64,000 nt of DNA from Siphonodentalium dalli (lineage: Eukaryota > Mollusca > Scaphopoda > Gadilida > Siphonodentaliidae): contig CP136066.1 of assembly GCA_032622095.1 (NCBI GenBank), positions 129,487,917-129,551,916 of the forward strand. The letters are read 5' to 3'. Below are positions 20,021 through 34,927 of this stretch, in pieces (the first letter of the stretch is position 1; every line of letters starts with the position of its first letter). The notes under the pieces were generated by a model. The model saw only the letters and a program-made list of their open reading frames with translations. It ran no database searches and had not been told where the DNA came from. The position numbers were made by a program, and so were the translations under genes.

Positions 20021-21512
20021 GAAATATAATAATTCAGGTTTCCTTGGTCATATTTCACTTGACAACATATTGTTCATGTGATGTCATAACATTGTAAAGC
20101 TTTCCCTTAATGCTAAATAAGACTTGGAATTTTTTAACCCATAGATTTGGGAGAGTATTAAAGATAGTTGTTGTATGAAATATTATGTTTTATTTTGATA
20201 TCTGAGGAAAAAATGCATCTCATAATATATTTTATACAACATTTTAGCATTTCAGACCTTTTTCAAGCCATAGATGATGGTTGAATATATCCATTTTGTC
20301 ACTACGTCAAGCATAACGTCATTGGGCTCTGAAAGACCCAAAAGGGGTGAAATCATGGGGGTGCATCTAAATCCCCGCCCAATCTTGCTGCATGTGATTG
20401 CAATAACGCATGGGGTGTAATATATCATTTTAAGCAGTATAATGCAGAGAATATGGAGGTGTGGTCCCTGTTAAAGATTAATAAAATTGCATTTCCCTTT
20501 TTAAGGTGACACTCCAGTTTCGAATGATCAGCAGGGGCAAATTTCTTAGAATAGAGTACCAGTGTTTTCTGTCACCATGGGTGTGGTATGTTTATTGAGA
20601 GAAGGTTAGTTATCAATTTGTGGATTTTTAGAGGATGTCTTTGAGTTTTGAACAATATTGTTTCAGGTGACCTTGACCCCACCAGTATGAAGTAGTAGCG
20701 ATTTCTGCGAAACAGTGGCTCCAGAGAACCAGCATGACTTTTTAGCACCTAAAATTTGTCATCTGCATGAAAAATATTTTTAAAAAAATTACAGTGGTGA
20801 GAAGTTTGAAATTTTTTGATATTTTTGTGAGGAAACAGTGTTCTTCCAGACAACATAGGCGGCTATACCATAGATTGTCTGGTTTTTGTGTCCCATGGGC
20901 CTAAAAATCGCTTATTTTGGCCATTTTTGCATCAAAATTTCATTTTTCAGGCACACAATCAAGGGGCATAACTCTTGCTACCCCCATTAAAATGACAATT
21001 ATGTACCAAAATCTTTAATCCTAGTATGTGCTCAACCCAGGTATGTATACATTGTATATGTGTTGTGGGATCACATTTCAGTTATTTTTCATTGAATTGG
21101 TGCCCCCTTATTTTTGCACCAATCCCTGCAGAAACTGTGGAGTGTCACCTTCAAGACCAGCAAATAGCACCATTTTCATCTGTCAACTTGACAGATATTG
21201 TTGCTGAAAATCCTTTTTTAGCAAATCTGTTCAGTTAGAAGGAACATTTTATGGTAGATACACCATTCTTCTATGGATATTCCAATACAGGTTGTCTTTA
21301 GTCATATAAATTGGTGGGGATATGGAGTCTTGGAGCAGTGGGGGGGGGGGGGGGTGGTGGTTCATGTATATGGTTATTTGGTGATTTTTCAGATGATGGG
21401 TACTTTTTCATAACATTATATGCTCCTTGAATCTTAGCTGAAAGGGCTGATATTGTGACATTACACAGTATACAACAAAATTAGATATTCAGTCTTTCTT
21501 ATTCACAAGTGT
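20021..21512. repeat. Satellite monomer 4, class B (TGACC)
   Basis: 1492 bp. T5A7, G15, CAGCATGAC. Same haplotype as monomers 6 and 11. Confidence 0.95.
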
Positions 21513-23003
21513 GAAATATAATAATTCAGGTTTCCTTGGTCATATTTCACTTGACAACATATTGTTCATGTGATGTCATAACATTGTAAAGCTTTCCCTT
21601 AATGCTAAATAAGACTTGGAATTTTTTAACCCATAGATTTGGGAGAGTATTAAAGATAGTTGTTGTATGAAATATTATGTTTTATTTTGATATCTGAGGA
21701 AAAAATGCATCTCATAATATATTTTATACAACATTTTAGCATTTCAGACCTTTTTCAAGCCATAGATGATGGTTGAATATATCCATTTTGTCACTACGTC
21801 AAGCATAACGTCATTGGGCTCTGAAAGACCCAAAAGGGGTGAAATCATGGGGGTGCATCTAAATCCCCGCCCAATCTTGCTGCATGTGATTGCAATAACG
21901 CATGGGATGTAATATATCATTTTAAGCAGTATAATGCAGAGAATATGGAGGTGTGGTCCCTGTTAAAGATTAATAAAATTGCATTTCCCTTTTTAAGGTG
22001 ACACTCCAGTTTCGAATGATCAGCAGGGGCAAATTTCTTAGAATAGAGTACCAGTGTTTTCTGTCACCATGGGTGTGGTATGTTTATTGAGAGAAGGTTA
22101 GTTATCAATTTGTGGATTTTTAGAGGATGTCTTTGAGTTTTGAACAATATTGTTTCAGGTAACCTTGACCCCACCAGTATGAAGTAGTAGCGATTTCTGC
22201 GAAACAGTGGCTCCAGAGAACCAGCATGACTTTTTAGCACCTAAAATTTGTCATCTGCATGAAAAATATTTTTTTTTAAATTACAGTGGTGAGAAGTTTG
22301 AAATTTTTTGATATTTTTGTGAGGAAACAGTGTTCTTCCAGACAACATAGGCGGCTATACCATAGATTGTCTGGTTTTTGTGTCCCATGGGCCTAAAAAT
22401 CGCTTATTTTGGCCATTTTTGCATCAAAATTTCATTTTTCAGGCACACAATCAAGGGGCATAACTCTTGCTACCCCCATTAAAATGACAATTATGTACCA
22501 AAATCTTTAATCCTAGTATGTGCTCAACCCAGGTATGTATACATTGTATATGTGTTGTGGGATCACATTTCAGTTATTTTTCATTGAATTGGTGCCCCCT
22601 TATTTTTGCACCAATCCCTGCAGAAACTGTGGAGTGTCACCTTCAAGACCAGCAAATAGCACCATTTTCATCTGTCAACTTGACAGATATTGTTGCTGAA
22701 AATCCTTTTTTAGCAAATCTGTTCAGTTAGAAGGAACATTTTATGGTAGATACACCATTCTTCTATGGATATTCCAATACAGGTTGTCTTTAGTCATATA
22801 AATTGGTGGGGATATGGAGTCTTGGAGCAATGGGGGGGGGGGTGATGGTGGTTCATGTATATGGTTATTTGGTGATTTTTCAGATGATGGGTACTTTTTC
22901 ATAACATCATATGCTCCTTGAATCTTAGCTGAAAGGGCTGATATTGTGACATTACACAGTATACAACAAAATTAGATATTCAGTCTTTCTTATTCACAAG
23001 TGT
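21513..23003. repeat. Satellite monomer 5, class B (TAACC)
   Basis: 1491 bp. T9A3, G11, GGGATGTAAT. Like 7 and 12 in the left half but with GCAATGG and CATCATATG after the G run. Confidence 0.95.
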
Positions 23004-24495
23004 GAAATATAATAATTCAGGTTTCCTTGGTCATATTTCACTTGACAACATATTGTTCATGTGATGTCATAACATTGTAAAGCTTTCCCTTAATGCTAAA
23101 TAAGACTTGGAATTTTTTAACCCATAGATTTGGGAGAGTATTAAAGATAGTTGTTGTATGAAATATTATGTTTTATTTTGATATCTGAGGAAAAAATGCA
23201 TCTCATAATATATTTTATACAACATTTTAGCATTTCAGACCTTTTTCAAGCCATAGATGATGGTTGAATATATCCATTTTGTCACTACGTCAAGCATAAC
23301 GTCATTGGGCTCTGAAAGACCCAAAAGGGGTGAAATCATGGGGGTGCATCTAAATCCCCGCCCAATCTTGCTGCATGTGATTGCAATAACGCATGGGGTG
23401 TAATATATCATTTTAAGCAGTATAATGCAGAGAATATGGAGGTGTGGTCCCTGTTAAAGATTAATAAAATTGCATTTCCCTTTTTAAGGTGACACTCCAG
23501 TTTCGAATGATCAGCAGGGGCAAATTTCTTAGAATAGAGTACCAGTGTTTTCTGTCACCATGGGTGTGGTATGTTTATTGAGAGAAGGTTAGTTATCAAT
23601 TTGTGGATTTTTAGAGGATGTCTTTGAGTTTTGAACAATATTGTTTCAGGTGACCTTGACCCCACCAGTATGAAGTAGTAGCGATTTCTGCGAAACAGTG
23701 GCTCCAGAGAACCAGCATGACTTTTTAGCACCTAAAATTTGTCATCTGCATGAAAAATATTTTTAAAAAAATTACAGTGGTGAGAAGTTTGAAATTTTTT
23801 GATATTTTTGTGAGGAAACAGTGTTCTTCCAGACAACATAGGCGGCTATACCATAGATTGTCTGGTTTTTGTGTCCCATGGGCCTAAAAATCGCTTATTT
23901 TGGCCATTTTTGCATCAAAATTTCATTTTTCAGGCACACAATCAAGGGGCATAACTCTTGCTACCCCCATTAAAATGACAATTATGTACCAAAATCTTTA
24001 ATCCTAGTATGTGCTCAACCCAGGTATGTATACATTGTATATGTGTTGTGGGATCACATTTCAGTTATTTTTCATTGAATTGGTGCCCCCTTATTTTTGC
24101 ACCAATCCCTGCAGAAACTGTGGAGTGTCACCTTCAAGACCAGCAAATAGCACCATTTTCATCTGTCAACTTGACAGATATTGTTGCTGAAAATCCTTTT
24201 TTAGCAAATCTGTTCAGTTAGAAGGAACATTTTATGGTAGATACACCATTCTTCTATGGATATTCCAATACAGGTTGTCTTTAGTCATATAAATTGGTGG
24301 GGATATGGAGTCTTGGAGCAGTGGGGGGGGGGGGGGGTGGTGGTTCATGTATATGGTTATTTGGTGATTTTTCAGATGATGGGTACTTTTTCATAACATT
24401 ATATGCTCCTTGAATCTTAGCTGAAAGGGCTGATATTGTGACATTACACAGTATACAACAAAATTAGATATTCAGTCTTTCTTATTCACAAGTGT
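23004..24495. repeat. Satellite monomer 6, class B (TGACC)
   Basis: 1492 bp. T5A7, G15. Matches monomer 4 at every diagnostic site read. Confidence 0.95.
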
Positions 24496-25987
24496 GAAAT
24501 ATAATAATTCAGGTTTCCTTGGTCATATTTCACTTGACAACATATTGTTCATGTGATGTCATAACATTGTAAAGCTTTCCCTTAATGCTAAATAAGACTT
24601 GGAATTTTTTAACCCATAGATTTGGGAGAGTATTAAAGATAGTTGTTGTATGAAATATTATGTTTTATTTTGATATCTGAGGAAAAAATGCATCTCATAA
24701 TATATTTTATACAACATTTTAGCATTTCAGACCTTTTTCAAGCCATAGATGATGGTTGAATATATCCATTTTGTCACTACGTCAAGCATAACGTCATTGG
24801 GCTCTGAAAGACCCAAAAGGGGTGAAATCATGGGGGTGCATCTAAATCCCCGCCCAATCTTGCTGCATGTGATTGCAATAACGCATGGGATGTAATATAT
24901 CATTTTAAGCAGTATAATGCAGAGAATATGGAGGTGTGGTCCCTGTTAAAGATTAATAAAATTGCATTTCCCTTTTTAAGGTGACACTCCAGTTTCGAAT
25001 GATCAGCAGGGGCAAATTTCTTAGAATAGAGTACCAGTGTTTTCTGTCACCATGGGTGTGGTATGTTTATTGAGAGAAGGTTAGTTATCAATTTGTGGAT
25101 TTTTAGAGGATGTCTTTGAGTTTTGAACAATATTGTTTCAGGTAACCTTGACCCCACCAGTATGAAGTAGTAGCGATTTCTGCGAAACAGTGGCTCCAGA
25201 GAACCAGCATGACTTTTTAGCACCTAAAATTTGTCATCTGCATGAAAAATATTTTTTTTTAAATTACAGTGGTGAGAAGTTTGAAATTTTTTGATATTTT
25301 TGTGAGGAAACAGTGTTCTTCCAGACAACATAGGCGGCTATACCATAGATTGTCTGGTTTTTGTGTCCCATGGGCCTAAAAATCGCTTATTTTGGCCATT
25401 TTTGCATCAAAATTTCATTTTTCAGGCACACAATCAAGGGGCATAACTCTTGCTACCCCCATTAAAATGACAATTATGTACCAAAATCTTTAATCCTAGT
25501 ATGTGCTCAACCCAGGTATGTATACATTGTATATGTGTTGTGGGATCACATTTCAGTTATTTTTCATTGAATTGGTGCCCCCTTATTTTTGCACCAATCC
25601 CTGCAGAAACTGTGGAGTGTCACCTTCAAGACCAGCAAATAGCACCATTTTCATCTGTCAACTTGACAGATATTGTTGCTGAAAATCCTTTTTTAGCAAA
25701 TCTGTTCAGTTAGAAGGAACATTTTATGGTAGATACACCATTCTTCTATGGATATTCCAATACAGGTTGTCTTTAGTCATATAAATTGGTGGGGATATGG
25801 AGTCTTGGAGCAGTGGGGGGGGGGGGGGGTGGTGGTTCATGTATATGGTTATTTGGTGATTTTTCAGATGATGGGTACTTTTTCAAAACATTATATGCTC
25901 CTTGAATCTTAGCTGAAAGGGCTGATATTGTGACATTACACAGTATACAACAAAATTAGATATTCAGTCTTTCTTATTCACAAGTGT
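24496..25987. repeat. Satellite monomer 7, class B (TAACC)
   Basis: 1492 bp. T9A3, G15, GGGATGTAAT, TTCAAAACATTAT. The last variant is shared only with monomer 12. Confidence 0.95.
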
Positions 25988-27478
25988 GAAATATAATAAT
26001 TCAGGTTTCCTTGGTCATATTTCACTTGACAACATATTGTTCATGTGATGTCATAACATTGTAAAGCTTTCCCTTAATGCTAAATAAGACTTGGAATTTT
26101 TTAACCCATAGATTTGGGAGAGTATTAAAGATAGTTGTATGAAATATTATGTTTTATTTTGATATCTGAGGAATATATTCATCTCATAATATATTTTATA
26201 CAACATTTTAGCATTTCAGACCTTTTTCAAGCCATAGATGATGGTTGAATATATCCATTTTGTCACTACGTCAAGCATAACGTCATTGGGCTCTGAAAGA
26301 CCCAAAATGGGTGAAATCATGGGGGTGCATCTAAATCCCCGCCCAATCTTGCTGCATGTGATTGCAATAACGCATGGGGTGTAATATATCATTTTAAGCG
26401 GTATAATGCAGAGAATATGGAGGTGTGGTCCCTGTTAAAGATTAATAAAATTGCATTTCCCTTTTTAAGTTGACACTCCACAGTTTCGAATGATCAGCAG
26501 GGGCAAATTTCTTAGAATAGAGTACCAGGGTTTTCTGTCACCATGGGTGTGGTATGTTTACTGAGAGAAGGTTAGTTATGAATTTGTGGATTTTTAGAGG
26601 ATGTCTTTGAGTTTTGAACAATATTGTTTCAGGTGACCTTGACCCCACCAGTATGAAGTAGTAGCGATTTCTGCGAAACAGTGGCTCCAGAGAACCAGCG
26701 TGACTTTTTAGGACCTAAAATTTGTCATCTGCATGAAAAATATTTTTAAAAAAATTACAGTGGTGAGAAGTTTGAAATTTTTTGATATTTTTGTGAGGAA
26801 ACAGTGTTCTTCCAGACAACATAGGCGGCTATACCATAGATTGTCTGGTTTTTGTGTCCCATGGGCCTAAAAATCGCTTATTTTGGCCATTTTTGCATCA
26901 AAATTTCATTTTTCAGGCACACAATCAAGGGCATAACTCTTGCTACCCCCATTAAAATGACAATTATGTACCAAAATCTTTAATCCTAGTATGTGCTCAA
27001 CCCAGGTATGTATACATTGTATATGTGTTGTGGGATCACATTTCAGTTATTTTTCATTGAATTGGTGCCCCCTTATTTTTGCACCAATCCCTGCAGAAAC
27101 TGTGGAGTGTCACCTTCAAGACCAGCAAATAGCACCATTTTCATCTGTCAACTTGACAGATATTGTTGCTGAAAATCCTTTTTTAGCAAATCTGTTCAGT
27201 TAGAAGGAACATTTTATGGTAGATACACCATTCTTCTATGGATATTCCAATACAGGTTGTCTTTAGTCATATAAATTGGTGGGGATATGGAGTCTTGGAG
27301 CAGTGGGGGGGGGGGGGTGATGGTGGTTCATGTATATGGTTATTTGGTGATTTTTCAGATGATGGGTACTTTTTCATAACATCATATGCTCCTTGAATCT
27401 TAGCTGAAAGGGCTGATATTGTGACATTACACAGTATACAACAAAATTAGATATTCAGTCTTTCTTATTCACAAGTGT
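25988..27478. repeat. Satellite monomer 8, class A' without arm deletion
   Basis: 1491 bp. T5A7, G13, TGTGGATT. Counterpart of monomer 13. Confidence 0.95.
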
Positions 27479-28968
27479 GAAATATAATAATTCAGGTTTC
27501 CTTGGTCATATTTCACTTGACAACATATTGTTCATGTGATGTCATAACATTGTAAAGCTTTCCCTTAATGCTAAATAAGACTTGGAATTTTTTAACCCAT
27601 AGATTTGGGAGAGTATTAAAGATAGTTGTTGTATGAAATATTATGTTTTATTTTGATATCTGAGGAAAAAATGCATCTCATAATATATTTTATACAACAT
27701 TTTAGCATTTCAGACCTTTTTCAAGCCATAGATGATGGTTGAATATATCCATTTTGTCACTACGTCAAGCATAACGTCATTGGGCTCTGAAAGACCCAAA
27801 AGGGGTGAAATCATGGGGGTGCATCTAAATCCCCGCCCAATCTTGCTGCATGTGATTGCAATAACGCATGGGGTGTAATATATCATTTTAAGCAGTATAA
27901 TGCAGAGAATATGGAGGTGTGGTCCCTGTTAAAGATTAATAAAATTGCATTTCCCTTTTTAAGGTGACACTCCAGTTTCGAATGATCAGCAGGGGCAAAT
28001 TTCTTAGAATAGAGTACCAGTGTTTTCTGTCACCATGGGTGTGGTATGTTTATTGAGAGAAGGTTAGTTATCAATTTGTGGATTTTTAGAGGATGTCTTT
28101 GAGTTTTGAACAATATTGTTTCAGGTGACCTTGACCCCACCAGTATGAAGTAGTAGCGATTTCTGCGAAACAGTGGCTCCAGAGAACTAGCGTGACTTTT
28201 TAGCACCTAAAATTTGTCATCTGCATGAAAAATATTTTTTTTTAAATTACAGTGGTGAGAAGTTTGAAATTTTTTGATATTTTTGTGAGGAAACAGTGTT
28301 CTTCCAGACAACATAGGCGGCTATACCATAGATTGTCTGGTTTTTGTGTCCCATGGGCCTAAAAATCGCTTATTTTGGCCATTTTTGCATCAAAATTTCA
28401 TTTTTCAGGCACACAATCAAGGGGCATAACTCTTGCTACCCCCATTAAAATGACAATTATGTACCAAAATCTTTAATCCTAGTATGTGCTCAACCCAGGT
28501 ATGTATACATTGTATATGTGTTGTGGGATCACATTTCAGTTATTTTTCATTGAATTGGTGCCCCCTTATTTTTGCACCAATCCCTGCAGAAACTGTGGAG
28601 TGTCACCTTCAAGACCAGCAAATAGCACCATTTTCATCTGTCAACTTGACAGATATTGTTGCTGAAAATCCTTTTTTAGCAAATCTGTTCAGTTAGAAGG
28701 AACATTTTATGGTAGATACACCATTCTTCTATGGATATTCCAATACAGGTTGTCTTTAGTCATATAAATTGGTGGGGATATGGAGTCTTGGAGCAGTGGG
28801 GGGGGGGGGGTGGTGGTTCATGTATATGGTTATTTGGTGATTTTTCAGATGATGGGTACTTTTTCATAACATTATATGCTCCTTGAATCTTAGCTGAAAG
28901 GGCTGATATTGTGACATTACACAGTATACAACAAAATTAGATATTCAGTCTTTCTTATTCACAAGTGT
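27479..28968. repeat. Satellite monomer 9, class B (CTAGCG)
   Basis: 1490 bp. T9A3, G13, GAACTAGCGTG shared only with monomer 14. Confidence 0.95.
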
Positions 28969-30456
28969 GAAATATAATAATTCAGGTTTCCTTGGTCATA
29001 TTTCACTTGACAACATATTGTTCATGTGATGTCATAACATTGTAAAGCTTTCCCTTAATGCTAAATAAGACTTGGAATTTTTTAACCCATAGATTTGGGA
29101 GAGTATTAAAGATAGTTGTATGAAATATTATGTTTTATTTTGATATCTGAGGAATATATTCATCTCATAATATATTTTATACAACATTTTAGCATTTCAG
29201 ACCTTTTTCAAGCCATAGATGATGGTTGAATATATCCATTTTGTCACTACGTCAAGCATAACGTCATTGGGCTCTGAAAGACCCAAAATGGGTGAAATCA
29301 TGGGGGTGCATCTAAATCCCCGCCCAATCTTGCTGCATGTGATTGCAATAACGCATGGGGTGTAATATATCATTTTAAGCGGTATAATGCAGAGAATATG
29401 GAGGTGTGGTCCCTGTTAAAGATTAATAAAATTGCATTTCCCTTTTTAAGTTGACACTCCACAGTTTCGAATGATCAGCAGGGGCAAATTTCTTAGAATA
29501 GAGTACCAGGGTTTTCTGTCACCATGGGTGTGGTATGTTTACTGAGAGAAGGTTAGTTATGAATTTGTAGATTTTTAGAGGATGTCTTTGAGTTTTGAAC
29601 AATATTGTTTCAGGTGACCTTGACCCCACCAGTATGAAGTAGTAGCGATTTCTGCGAAACAGTGGCTCCAGAGAACCAGCGTGACTTTTTAGGACCTAAA
29701 ATTTGTCATCTGCATGAAAAATATTTTTTTTTAAATTACAGTGGTGAGAAGTTTGAAATTTTTTGATATTTTTGTGAGGAAACAGTGTTCTTCCAGACAA
29801 CATAGGCGGCTATACCATAGATTGTCTGGTTTTTGTGTCCCATGGGCCTAAAAATCGCTTATTTTGGCCATTTTTGCATCAAAATTTCATTTTTCAGGCA
29901 CACAATCAAGGGCATAACTCTTGCTACCCCCATTAAAATGACAATTATGTACCAAAATCTTTAATCCTAGTATGTGCTCAACCCAGGTATGTATACATTG
30001 TATATGTGTTGTGGGATCACATTTCAGTTATTTTTCATTGAATTGGTGCCCCCTTATTTTTGCACCAATCCCTGCAGAAACTGGAGTGTCACCTTCAAGA
30101 CCAGCAAATAGCACCATTTTCATCTGTCAACTTGACAGATATTGTTGCTGAAAATCCTTTTTTAGCAAATCTGTTCAGTTAGAAGGAACATTTTATGGTA
30201 GATACACCATTCTTCTATGGATATTCCAATACAGGTTGTCTTTAGTCATATAAATTGGTGGGGATATGGAGTCTTGGAGCAATGGGGGGGGGGGGTGATG
30301 GTGGTTCATGTATATGGTTATTTGGTGATTTTTCAGATGATGGGTACTTTTTCATAACATCATATGCTCCTTGAATCTTAGCTGAAAGGGCTGATATTGT
30401 GACATTACACAGTATACAACAAAATTAGATATTCAGTCTTTCTTATTCACAAGTGT
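28969..30456. repeat. Satellite monomer 10, class A' with arm deletion
   Basis: 1488 bp. T9A3, G12. Counterpart of monomer 3; starts the five-monomer block. Confidence 0.95.
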
Positions 30457-31947
30457 GAAATATAATAATTCAGGTTTCCTTGGTCATATTTCACTTGACA
30501 ACATATTGTTCATGTGATGTCATAACATTGTAAAGCTTTCCCTTAATGCTAAATAAGACTTGGAATTTTTTAACCCATAGATTTGGGAGAGTATTAAAGA
30601 TAGTTGTTGTATGAAATATTATGTTTTATTTTGATATCTGAGGAAAAAATGCATCTCATAATATATTTTATACAACATTTTAGCATTTCAGACCTTTTTC
30701 AAGCCATAGATGATGGTTGAATATATCCATTTTGTCACTACGTCAAGCATAACGTCATTGGGCTCTGAAAGACCCAAAAGGGGTGAAATCATGGGGGTGC
30801 ATCTAAATCCCCGCCCAATCTTGCTGCATGTGATTGCAATAACGCATGGGGTGTAATATATCATTTTAAGCAGTATAATGCAGAGAATATGGAGGTGTGG
30901 TCCCTGTTAAAGATTAATAAAATTGCATTTCCCTTTTTAAGGTGACACTCCAGTTTCGAATGATCAGCAGGGGCAAATTTCTTAGAATAGAGTACCAGTG
31001 TTTTCTGTCACCATGGGTGTGGTATGTTTATTGAGAGAAGGTTAGTTATCAATTTGTGGATTTTTAGAGGATGTCTTTGAGTTTTGAACAATATTGTTTC
31101 AGGTGACCTTGACCCCACCAGTATGAAGTAGTAGCGATTTCTGCGAAACAGTGGCTCCAGAGAACCAGCATGACTTTTTAGCACCTAAAATTTGTCATCT
31201 GCATGAAAAATATTTTTAAAAAAATTACAGTGGTGAGAAGTTTGAAATTTTTTGATATTTTTGTGAGGAAACAGTGTTCTTCCAGACAACATAGGCGGCT
31301 ATACCATAGATTGTCTGGTTTTTGTGTCCCATGGGCCTAAAAATCGCTTATTTTGGCCATTTTTGCATCAAAATTTCATTTTTCAGGCACACAATCAAGG
31401 GGCATAACTCTTGCTACCCCCATTAAAATGACAATTATGTACCAAAATCTTTAATCCTAGTATGTGCTCAACCCAGGTATGTATACATTGTATATGTGTT
31501 GTGGGATCACATTTCAGTTATTTTTCATTGAATTGGTGCCCCCTTATTTTTGCACCAATCCCTGCAGAAACTGTGGAGTGTCACCTTCAAGACCAGCAAA
31601 TAGCACCATTTTCATCTGTCAACTTGACAGATATTGTTGCTGAAAATCCTTTTTTAGCAAATCTGTTCAGTTAGAAGGAACATTTTATGGTAGATACACC
31701 ATTCTTCTATGGATATTCCAATACAGGTTGTCTTTAGTCATATAAATTGGTGGGGATATGGAGTCTTGGAGCAGTGGGGGGGGGGGGGGTGGTGGTTCAT
31801 GTATATGGTTATTTGGTGATTTTTCAGATGATGGGTACTTTTTCATAACATTATATGCTCCTTGAATCTTAGCTGAAAGGGCTGATATTGTGACATTACA
31901 CAGTATACAACAAAATTAGATATTCAGTCTTTCTTATTCACAAGTGT
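30457..31947. repeat. Satellite monomer 11, class B (TGACC)
   Basis: 1491 bp. T5A7, G14. Counterpart of monomers 4 and 6. Confidence 0.95.
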
Positions 31948-33438
31948 GAAATATAATAATTCAGGTTTCCTTGGTCATATTTCACTTGACAACATATTGT
32001 TCATGTGATGTCATAACATTGTAAAGCTTTCCCTTAATGCTAAATAAGACTTGGAATTTTTTAACCCATAGATTTGGGAGAGTATTAAAGATAGTTGTTG
32101 TATGAAATATTATGTTTTATTTTGATATCTGAGGAAAAAATGCATCTCATAATATATTTTATACAACATTTTAGCATTTCAGACCTTTTTCAAGCCATAG
32201 ATGATGGTTGAATATATCCATTTTGTCACTACGTCAAGCATAACGTCATTGGGCTCTGAAAGACCCAAAAGGGGTGAAATCATGGGGGTGCATCTAAATC
32301 CCCGCCCAATCTTGCTGCATGTGATTGCAATAACGCATGGGATGTAATATATCATTTTAAGCAGTATAATGCAGAGAATATGGAGGTGTGGTCCCTGTTA
32401 AAGATTAATAAAATTGCATTTCCCTTTTTAAGGTGACACTCCAGTTTCGAATGATCAGCAGGGGCAAATTTCTTAGAATAGAGTACCAGTGTTTTCTGTC
32501 ACCATGGGTGTGGTATGTTTATTGAGAGAAGGTTAGTTATCAATTTGTGGATTTTTAGAGGATGTCTTTGAGTTTTGAACAATATTGTTTCAGGTAACCT
32601 TGACCCCACCAGTATGAAGTAGTAGCGATTTCTGCGAAACAGTGGCTCCAGAGAACCAGCATGACTTTTTAGCACCTAAAATTTGTCATCTGCATGAAAA
32701 ATATTTTTTTTTAAATTACAGTGGTGAGAAGTTTGAAATTTTTTGATATTTTTGTGAGGAAACAGTGTTCTTCCAGACAACATAGGCGGCTATACCATAG
32801 ATTGTCTGGTTTTTGTGTCCCATGGGCCTAAAAATCGCTTATTTTGGCCATTTTTGCATCAAAATTTCATTTTTCAGGCACACAATCAAGGGGCATAACT
32901 CTTGCTACCCCCATTAAAATGACAATTATGTACCAAAATCTTTAATCCTAGTATGTGCTCAACCCAGGTATGTATACATTGTATATGTGTTGTGGGATCA
33001 CATTTCAGTTATTTTTCATTGAATTGGTGCCCCCTTATTTTTGCACCAATCCCTGCAGAAACTGTGGAGTGTCACCTTCAAGACCAGCAAATAGCACCAT
33101 TTTCATCTGTCAACTTGACAGATATTGTTGCTGAAAATCCTTTTTTAGCAAATCTGTTCAGTTAGAAGGAACATTTTATGGTAGATACACCATTCTTCTA
33201 TGGATATTCCAATACAGGTTGTCTTTAGTCATATAAATTGGTGGGGATATGGAGTCTTGGAGCAGTGGGGGGGGGGGGGGTGGTGGTTCATGTATATGGT
33301 TATTTGGTGATTTTTCAGATGATGGGTACTTTTTCAAAACATTATATGCTCCTTGAATCTTAGCTGAAAGGGCTGATATTGTGACATTACACAGTATACA
33401 ACAAAATTAGATATTCAGTCTTTCTTATTCACAAGTGT
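31948..33438. repeat. Satellite monomer 12, class B (TAACC)
   Basis: 1491 bp. T9A3, G14, TTCAAAACATTAT. Counterpart of monomer 7. Confidence 0.95.
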
Positions 33439-34927
33439 GAAATATAATAATTCAGGTTTCCTTGGTCATATTTCACTTGACAACATATTGTTCATGTGAT
33501 GTCATAACATTGTAAAGCTTTCCCTTAATGCTAAATAAGACTTGGAATTTTTTAACCCATAGATTTGGGAGAGTATTAAAGATAGTTGTATGAAATATTA
33601 TGTTTTATTTTGATATCTGAGGAATATATTCATCTCATAATATATTTTATACAACATTTTAGCATTTCAGACCTTTTTCAAGCCATAGATGATGGTTGAA
33701 TATATCCATTTTGTCACTACGTCAAGCATAACGTCATTGGGCTCTGAAAGACCCAAAATGGGTGAAATCATGGGGGTGCATCTAAATCCCCGCCCAATCT
33801 TGCTGCATGTGATTGCAATAACGCATGGGGTGTAATATATCATTTTAAGCGGTATAATGCAGAGAATATGGAGGTGTGGTCCCTGTTAAAGATTAATAAA
33901 ATTGCATTTCCCTTTTTAAGTTGACACTCCACAGTTTCGAATGATCAGCAGGGGCAAATTTCTTAGAATAGAGTACCAGGGTTTTCTGTCACCATGGGTG
34001 TGGTATGTTTACTGAGAGAAGGTTAGTTATGAATTTGTGGATTTTTAGAGGATGTCTTTGAGTTTTGAACAATATTGTTTCAGGTGACCTTGACCCCACC
34101 AGTATGAAGTAGTAGCGATTTCTGCGAAACAGTGGCTCCAGAGAACCAGCGTGACTTTTTAGGACCTAAAATTTGTCATCTGCATGAAAAATATTTTTAA
34201 AAAAATTACAGTGGTGAGAAGTTTGAAATTTTTTGATATTTTTGTGAGGAAACAGTGTTCTTCCAGACAACATAGGCGGCTATACCATAGATTGTCTGGT
34301 TTTTGTGTCCCATGGGCCTAAAAATCGCTTATTTTGGCCATTTTTGCATCAAAATTTCATTTTTCAGGCACACAATCAAGGGCATAACTCTTGCTACCCC
34401 CATTAAAATGACAATTATGTACCAAAATCTTTAATCCTAGTATGTGCTCAACCCAGGTATGTATACATTGTATATGTGTTGTGGGATCACATTTCAGTTA
34501 TTTTTCATTGAATTGGTGCCCCCTTATTTTTGCACCAATCCCTGCAGAAACTGTGGAGTGTCACCTTCAAGACCAGCAAATAGCACCATTTTCATCTGTC
34601 AACTTGACAGATATTGTTGCTGAAAATCCTTTTTTAGCAAATCTGTTCAGTTAGAAGGAACATTTTATGGTAGATACACCATTCTTCTATGGATATTCCA
34701 ATACAGGTTGTCTTTAGTCATATAAATTGGTGGGGATATGGAGTCTTGGAGCAGTGGGGGGGGGGGTGATGGTGGTTCATGTATATGGTTATTTGGTGAT
34801 TTTTCAGATGATGGGTACTTTTTCATAACATCATATGCTCCTTGAATCTTAGCTGAAAGGGCTGATATTGTGACATTACACAGTATACAACAAAATTAGA
34901 TATTCAGTCTTTCTTATTCACAAGTGT
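33439..34927. repeat. Satellite monomer 13, class A' without arm deletion
   Basis: 1489 bp. T5A7, G11. Counterpart of monomer 8. Confidence 0.95.

Larger units (their letters stand above)
18531..28968. repeat. Seven-monomer higher-order repeat block (monomers 3-9)
   Basis: Order: A' with arm deletion, B(TGACC), B(TAACC), B(TGACC), B(TAACC), A' without deletion, B(CTAGCG). The dimer B(TGACC)-B(TAACC) appears twice. Total 10,438 bp. Confidence 0.85.
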